A stretch of DNA of 10,550 nucleotides from Gulosibacter massiliensis (GTDB lineage: Bacteria > Actinomycetota > Actinomycetes > Actinomycetales > Microbacteriaceae): NCBI GenBank assembly GCA_943325745.2, contig CALPQP020000018.1, positions 1 to 10,550 on the forward strand, written 5' to 3'. Positions 7,000-10,550 of the stretch are shown here, one piece after another (the first letter of the stretch is position 1; every line of letters starts with the position of its first letter). A model generated the notes under the pieces. The model was not told the origin of the DNA. It did no database searches and saw nothing but the letters and a program-made list of their open reading frames with translations. Made by a program: the position numbers and the translations under genes.

Positions 7000-8264
7000 G
7001 CCAGTTCACGCCAGAAAAGAGCGCCGCGATTCGCGCGGAGTTCCCCCAGCTGTCGGAAACCGTCAGTGGGCATCCGCTCGTCTACCTCGACACGGCGGCG
7101 ACGAGCCTTCGACCGCGACTTGCGGTCGACCTCGAATCTGAATTCGCGCTGCGCCACACCGCCGCGGTCAATCGGGGTGCGCACTCTCTCGCCGCCGAAG
7201 CGACCGAGGCCTATGACGATGCACGCGCGTCGATCGCCGCGTTCGTCGGTGCACGACCGAACCAACTCGTCTTCACCTCTAACGCAACGGAGTCGATCAA
7301 CCTCATCGCTCTCGCCTTTCAATTGGCGTCTGCCGTTGGTTCACCCGCTCGATTTTCTCTCGCCACCGGCGACGAGATCGTTGTGTCCGAAGCGGAACAC
7401 CACGCGAACCTCATTCCGTGGCAAGAGGTTGCCCGGCAGACGGGTGCGGTGATTCGCGTCGCCCCCATCACGGATGGCGGAGAGTTGACGGCCGAGGCCG
7501 TGAAATCGGTCATGTCCGACCGCACCCGAATCGTCGCGTTCTCGGCCGTATCCAACGTCCTCGGAATAACGAATCCCGTTCGCGCCATCTCCGACCTCGG
7601 CCGGGGCGCTGGTGCGATAGTCGTCGTCGACGCGTGTCAGTCCGCCGCGCACGGACACCTCGACGTCGAATCGTATGGCGCTGATTTCGTTGTGTTCTCG
7701 GCTCACAAAATGTATGGACCGACGGGAATCGGTGCGTTGTGGGGGACGACAAAAATCCTCGCCGAGATGCCTGTCGTTCTGACGGGCGGCGCCATGATCA
7801 CGCGTGTCGATTACGACTCGTCCGATTACCTGCCCGCACCGGCAAAGTTCGAGCCGGGAACGCCGCGACTCACGCAGGCAATCGGCTGGGCGGAATCGCT
7901 GCGTTACGTCGAGTCGATTGGAGTCGACGCAATCGCCGCTCACGAGGAAGCGCTGGGTGCTGACTTGCTCGCCGGTGTCGCCGACATTCCGAACGTTCGA
8001 ATCCTAGGCACCGCCGACGCTGTTCACCGCGTCGGTCTTGTCAGCTTTGCCGTCGATGGCGTCCACCCCCACGACGTCGGACAGTACCTCGATTCGCGCG
8101 GAATCGCGGCGCGCGTCGGACACCACTGCGCCCAGCCTCTGCATAAACGTCTGGGCGTTGACTCATCGACGCGGTTCTCGCTCGGAATGTATTCGACATC
8201 GGACGACGTCGCGCTCGCGCTCGCCGCCCTGGCCGATGTGCGGACCTTCTTCGGGGAGGGCTGA
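6996..8264 (+). CDS. sufS: Cysteine desulfurase, SufS type
   Basis: The 422-residue PLP enzyme takes sulfur from L-cysteine, leaving alanine, and holds it as a persulfide for Fe-S cluster assembly. Fold-type I markers are: LDTAATS (31-37); SEAEHHANLIPW (131-142), with His stacking on PLP; the PLP-contacting Asp212 in VVVDACQS; and the Schiff-base Lys238 in SAHKMYGPTG. The catalytic Cys378 sits in RVGHHCAQPLHKRLG (373-387), the short rigid loop of group-II (SufS) enzymes, not the longer IscS loop. The GTG at 6996 is chosen because GGAG lies 5 nt upstream and the product begins at the family-typical place; an upstream in-frame ATG at 6921 would lie deep within argS. It overlaps argS by 4 bp, and its TGA overlaps the sufU ATG. 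No sufBCD genes are in the window, so the scaffold must lie elsewhere. Confidence 0.96.
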   Translation: MSQFTPEKSAAIRAEFPQLSETVSGHPLVYLDTAATSLRPRLAVDLESEFALRHTAAVNRGAHSLAAEATEAYDDARASIAAFVGARPNQLVFTSNATESINLIALAFQLASAVGSPARFSLATGDEIVVSEAEHHANLIPWQEVARQTGAVIRVAPITDGGELTAEAVKSVMSDRTRIVAFSAVSNVLGITNPVRAISDLGRGAGAIVVVDACQSAAHGHLDVESYGADFVVFSAHKMYGPTGIGALWGTTKILAEMPVVLTGGAMITRVDYDSSDYLPAPAKFEPGTPRLTQAIGWAESLRYVESIGVDAIAAHEEALGADLLAGVADIPNVRILGTADAVHRVGLVSFAVDGVHPHDVGQYLDSRGIAARVGHHCAQPLHKRLGVDSSTRFSLGMYSTSDDVALALAALADVRTFFGEG

Positions 8265-8710
8265 TGGAACTCGACGACCTGTACCAGCAGATCATCCTGG
8301 ACCACAACAAAAAGCGCGCGGGATACGGGCTGCATCCGGGCGGCTTCCCCTCGCACCAGTACAACCCGACTTGCGGGGATGAACTCACGCTCACGGTTCG
8401 ACTCTCAGAGGACGGCGCGACTATCACTGCGTTTGAGTGGGAGGGAAAAGGCTGCTCGATTTCGCAAGCGTCGGCGTCGCTCATGACCTCCGAGGCGACC
8501 GGGATGTCGGTCATCGAATTCGAGTCGTTCGCGAACGGATTCCGTGACGCGATGCGATCCCGCGGAACAATTGCACTGTCTGAAGACGAGTACGGAGACC
8601 TTGCCGCGCTATCCGGTGTTTCTAAATTTGTTGCCCGAGTCAAGTGCGCGATGTTGGCGTGGGTCGCCGCCGAGGACAGCCTCATCCTTACCCGCGAGTC
8701 GCTAAACTGA
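8264..8710 (+). CDS. sufU: Fe-S cluster assembly sulfur-transfer protein SufU
   Basis: The 148-residue IscU-fold protein has Cys37 (NPTCGDE, with the conserved Asp39), Cys64 (GKGCSIS) and Cys128 (RVKCAMLAW). It also has the insertion between the second and third cysteines (about residues 90-115) that marks SufU rather than IscU. In Gram-positive bacteria SufU is a zinc protein that accepts persulfide sulfur from SufS and stimulates it, delivering sulfur to the SufBCD scaffold. The Cys/Asp zinc ligands look complete, so it should be functional. The ATG overlaps the sufS TGA by one base (TGATG), with a strong GGGGAGGG ribosome site at 8253-8260. The sufS-sufU pairing supports both assignments. 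The stop codon overlaps a TAAACT box that may start the next transcript. Confidence 0.96.
   Translation: MELDDLYQQIILDHNKKRAGYGLHPGGFPSHQYNPTCGDELTLTVRLSEDGATITAFEWEGKGCSISQASASLMTSEATGMSVIEFESFANGFRDAMRSRGTIALSEDEYGDLAALSGVSKFVARVKCAMLAWVAAEDSLILTRESLN
8703..8708 (+). promoter_or_regulatory. Candidate internal -10 box (TAAACT) before hom
   Basis: TAAACT overlaps the end of sufU, and 6 nt later is the ATG of a 12-codon ORF (8715) that precedes hom. This is the same box-to-ATG spacing as at argS and the regulator. It could give hom-thrC its own transcript separate from argS-sufSU. No -35 element is recognisable. Confidence 0.4.
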
Positions 8711-8714
8711 CTCA

Positions 8715-8753
8715 ATGCCGAGAGCCACGCCCGCGATAAGGAAAACCCCGTGA
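8715..8753 (+). CDS. Candidate 12-codon leader peptide upstream of hom
   Basis: This short ORF encodes MPRATPAIRKTP and stops at TGA 8751-8753, which overlaps the hom GTG (8750-8752). It starts exactly 6 nt after a TAAACT box, the arrangement of a leaderless transcript, and has no ribosome site of its own, while the hom ribosome site AAGGA (8738-8742) lies inside it. It contains two Thr codons and one Ile codon (ATA), plus AGA and AGG; these three codons are rare in high-G+C genomes. The gap between sufU and hom (39 bp) contrasts with the overlaps at the other junctions of the operon. Translation could affect access to the hom start, possibly in response to threonine, isoleucine or arginine charging. 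No attenuator hairpin is seen, and at 12 codons a chance ORF remains quite possible. Confidence 0.3.
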   Translation: MPRATPAIRKTP

Positions 8754-10063
8754 TTGAATATCGAAACCTTCGAATCGCGCTTCTTGGTGCTGGGAGCGTC
8801 GGCGCGCAGGTGGCTGACCAGATTCTCAATCACGGTGACGAACTGGCCGCGCGAATTGGTGCTGGAATCGAGTTGATTGGCGTCGCCGTTCGCGACCCGA
8901 AATCACAGCGCGCGGTGGACATCCCCGCACACCTCATTACGACGGACGCCGCCGCTCTTGTTCGGCAAGCCGATATTGTCATCGAACTAATGGGTGGCGT
9001 CGAGCCCGCGCGAACGCTCATTCTCGACGCGATCAACGCGGGGGCCGACATCGTCACCGCGAACAAAGCCCTGCTTGCGCACCACAGCACCGAGATTTTT
9101 GAGGCCGCCTCCCAGGTTGGTGCGCAGGTCTATTACGAAGCGGCCGTTGCCGGGGCGATTCCGATCATCCGTCCGCTTCGCGATTCTCTGGCCGGCGACC
9201 GGGTGACGCGAATCCTCGGAATCGTGAACGGGACGACCAACTTCATCCTCGATCGCATCGACACGCTGGGCGAATCGATGGAGGACTCGCTCGCAATGGC
9301 GAAGAAGCTCGGATACGCCGAAGAGGACAGCAGTGCGGACGTCGAAGGATACGACGCGGCGCAAAAGGCGTCGATCCTCGCGTCTCTTGCTTTCCACACT
9401 CATGTGCCGATTGACCTCGTCTATCGCGAAGGAATCACCGAGATCACTCGTGACCAGGTATCTGCCGCCAGGCAAGCCGGTTACGTCGTGAAGCTCCTCG
9501 CAATCTGCGAGCGGGTTGTTTCGGCGGACGGCACCGAGGGCGTCAGCGCTCGTGTTTACCCAGCAATGGTTCCCGACACCCACCCGCTCGCGGCCGTGCA
9601 CGGCGCGAACAACGCGGTCTTCGTCGAGGCGGAACTCGCTGGTCCTCTCATGTTCTACGGTGCGGGCGCCGGCGGAGTTCAGACGTCGTCGGCCGTGCTG
9701 GGTGACCTCGTTTCCGCGGCGCGTCGCCATGTCATCGGTGGGCCAGGTGTCGCAGAGAGCACGCACGCCACCTTCCCCATCGTGCCAATCTCGGGAATCC
9801 GCACCCGGTATCACATCTCGCTCGAGATCACCGACGCCCCCGGTGTGCTTGCGGATATTGCGTCGCTTTTCGCCACCCACGGCGTCTCGGTTGAGTCCGT
9901 CGAGCAAAAGGTCACCAGCGTCGATGGGCAAGCGGCCACCGCTACGCTGGTTATTGGAACTCACGAGGCAATCGAAGCCGATCTTGCCGCGACCGTGGAC
10001 GCCCTCGAGGCGTCGGCCGTTGTCCAACGCGTCGTGGGAGTAATTCGAATGGAAGGTCTGTAA
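8750..10063 (+). CDS. hom: Homoserine dehydrogenase with C-terminal ACT domain
   Basis: The 437-residue enzyme reduces aspartate-4-semialdehyde to homoserine with NAD(P)H, the branch point to threonine, isoleucine and methionine. The Rossmann loop GAGSVG (13-18) is followed by TANKA (103-107), whose Lys106 is an expected catalytic residue. The substrate-binding core has AAVAGAIPII (131-140) and GIVNGTTNFIL (157-167). GYAEEDSSADVEGYDAAQK (188-206) provides the acidic residues and Lys206. A C-terminal ACT domain (about 354-432, beginning YHISLEITDAPGVLADIAS) is the usual site of threonine feedback inhibition. Length fits monofunctional actinobacterial Hom with no fused aspartokinase. The GTG start is supported by AAGGA 7 nt upstream and overlaps the stop of the short upstream ORF. 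The TAA stop shares a base with the thrC ATG, so hom and thrC are surely coupled. Confidence 0.97.
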   Translation: MIEYRNLRIALLGAGSVGAQVADQILNHGDELAARIGAGIELIGVAVRDPKSQRAVDIPAHLITTDAAALVRQADIVIELMGGVEPARTLILDAINAGADIVTANKALLAHHSTEIFEAASQVGAQVYYEAAVAGAIPIIRPLRDSLAGDRVTRILGIVNGTTNFILDRIDTLGESMEDSLAMAKKLGYAEEDSSADVEGYDAAQKASILASLAFHTHVPIDLVYREGITEITRDQVSAARQAGYVVKLLAICERVVSADGTEGVSARVYPAMVPDTHPLAAVHGANNAVFVEAELAGPLMFYGAGAGGVQTSSAVLGDLVSAARRHVIGGPGVAESTHATFPIVPISGIRTRYHISLEITDAPGVLADIASLFATHGVSVESVEQKVTSVDGQAATATLVIGTHEAIEADLAATVDALEASAVVQRVVGVIRMEGL

Positions 10064-10550
10064 TGGCTCATCAGTGGCGAGGCGTCCTTCACGAATATCG
10101 TGATCGCCTTGATGTTTCGGACAAGACTCCCATTATTTCTCTGGGCGAGGGCGGAACACCACTTGTTTATGCGCCGGCACTGTCTGACCGCACGGGGGCG
10201 AAGGTCTATGTCAAATACGAGGGAATGAACCCGACCGGATCGTTCAAAGACCGCGGAATGACGATGGCGATTTCGAAGGCGATGGAGGCAGGTGCAAAAG
10301 CTGTCATTTGCGCCTCGACGGGCAACACGTCCGCGGCGGCGGCGGCCTACGCCGCGCACGCGGGAATCACGGCGGCGGTGCTTGTTCCCGAGGGCAAGAT
10401 TTCGATGGGCAAGTTGAGCCAGGCCGTGGCGCACAATGCCGAAATTCTTCAATTGCAGGGGAACTTTGACGACTGCCTCGATATCGCACGGGACCTCGCC
10501 GCAAACTACCCCGTCCACCTCGTCAACTCGGTCAACAATGACCGCATCGA
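10063..10550 (+). CDS. thrC: Threonine synthase (5' part, runs off window)
   Basis: The first 162 codons are visible and the reading frame is open at the window edge. The enzyme converts O-phosphohomoserine to threonine using PLP. Evidence is GEGGTPL (28-34), PTGSFKDRGM (57-66) with the PLP-binding Lys62, the phosphate-binding STGNTSAAAAAYAA stretch (about 85-98), and PEGKISMGKL (about 109-118) and GNFDDCLDIA motifs. It resembles the short actinobacterial form of about 360 residues, so a little under half is present. The ATG overlaps the hom stop (TAATG), with GGAAGG 6 nt upstream (10051-10056). By conserved order, thrB (homoserine kinase) would be expected next, but it is outside the window. 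Confidence 0.97.
   Translation, partial: MAHQWRGVLHEYRDRLDVSDKTPIISLGEGGTPLVYAPALSDRTGAKVYVKYEGMNPTGSFKDRGMTMAISKAMEAGAKAVICASTGNTSAAAAAYAAHAGITAAVLVPEGKISMGKLSQAVAHNAEILQLQGNFDDCLDIARDLAANYPVHLVNSVNNDRI

Noticed and set aside
8987..10027. Long antisense ORF (346 codons) over hom
   Set aside because: It lies wholly opposite the well-supported hom gene and has no recognisable domain. Long antisense frames are common shadows in high-G+C coding DNA.
1..10550. Mobile elements, CRISPR, phage or defence genes
   Set aside because: I saw no regularly spaced repeats, transposase or integrase motifs, or target-site duplications. The intergenic gaps are all 99 bp or less, and the genes are housekeeping types.

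Overview
The window looks like ordinary chromosome of a high-G+C actinomycete, probably Micrococcales and possibly a compact Microbacteriaceae-type genome. The reasons are a GTP-dependent PEP carboxykinase, a RamB/PrpR-type (ScfR) regulator, a uracil-DNA glycosylase with the actinobacterial GQDPYP variant, the argS...hom-thrC gene order, frequent GTG starts and overlapping stop/start codons, and repeated leaderless-type TANNNT boxes 6-7 nt before ATG. The lineage is my inference; no 16S rRNA gene or species marker is present. I see no mobile element, CRISPR array, phage gene or toxin-antitoxin system.

Left arm (1-3683, all minus strand, transcribed right to left): pckG (GTP-PEPCK), a 72-bp gap, a small Cys-anchored lipoprotein of unknown function, ung, and a GNAT acetyltransferase that ends early. 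The last three lie within 3-9 bp of each other. Centre: an AT-rich divergent region (3684-3782) separates pckG from a plus-strand XRE/ScfR regulator. By family this regulator senses short-chain acyl-CoA or acetate/propionate status, so it is a natural candidate controller of gluconeogenesis through pckG and of itself.

Right arm (5230-10550, plus strand): tRNA-Arg(CCG), then argS, sufS, sufU, hom and the first 162 codons of thrC, which runs off the window. argS/sufS, sufS/sufU and hom/thrC overlap by 1-4 bp, so this looks like an operon. It joins arginine charging, sulfur mobilisation for Fe-S clusters (the SufS desulfurase with its SufU sulfur acceptor) and the threonine branch of the aspartate pathway. 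In Mycobacterium tuberculosis the same slot between argS and hom holds lysA, so sufSU appears to have taken that place here.

The most interesting signals are regulatory. Five starts that lack a Shine-Dalgarno sequence (GNAT, lipoprotein, regulator, argS and a 12-codon ORF before hom) each have a TANNNT box 6-7 nt upstream of the ATG, the layout of leaderless transcription. The 12-codon ORF begins right after sufU, contains Thr and Ile codons plus three codons rare in high-G+C genomes, and its stop overlaps the hom GTG start by 3 bases (joint motif CCGTGA). It may be an undescribed leader peptide controlling hom-thrC. This is a hypothesis from sequence alone.
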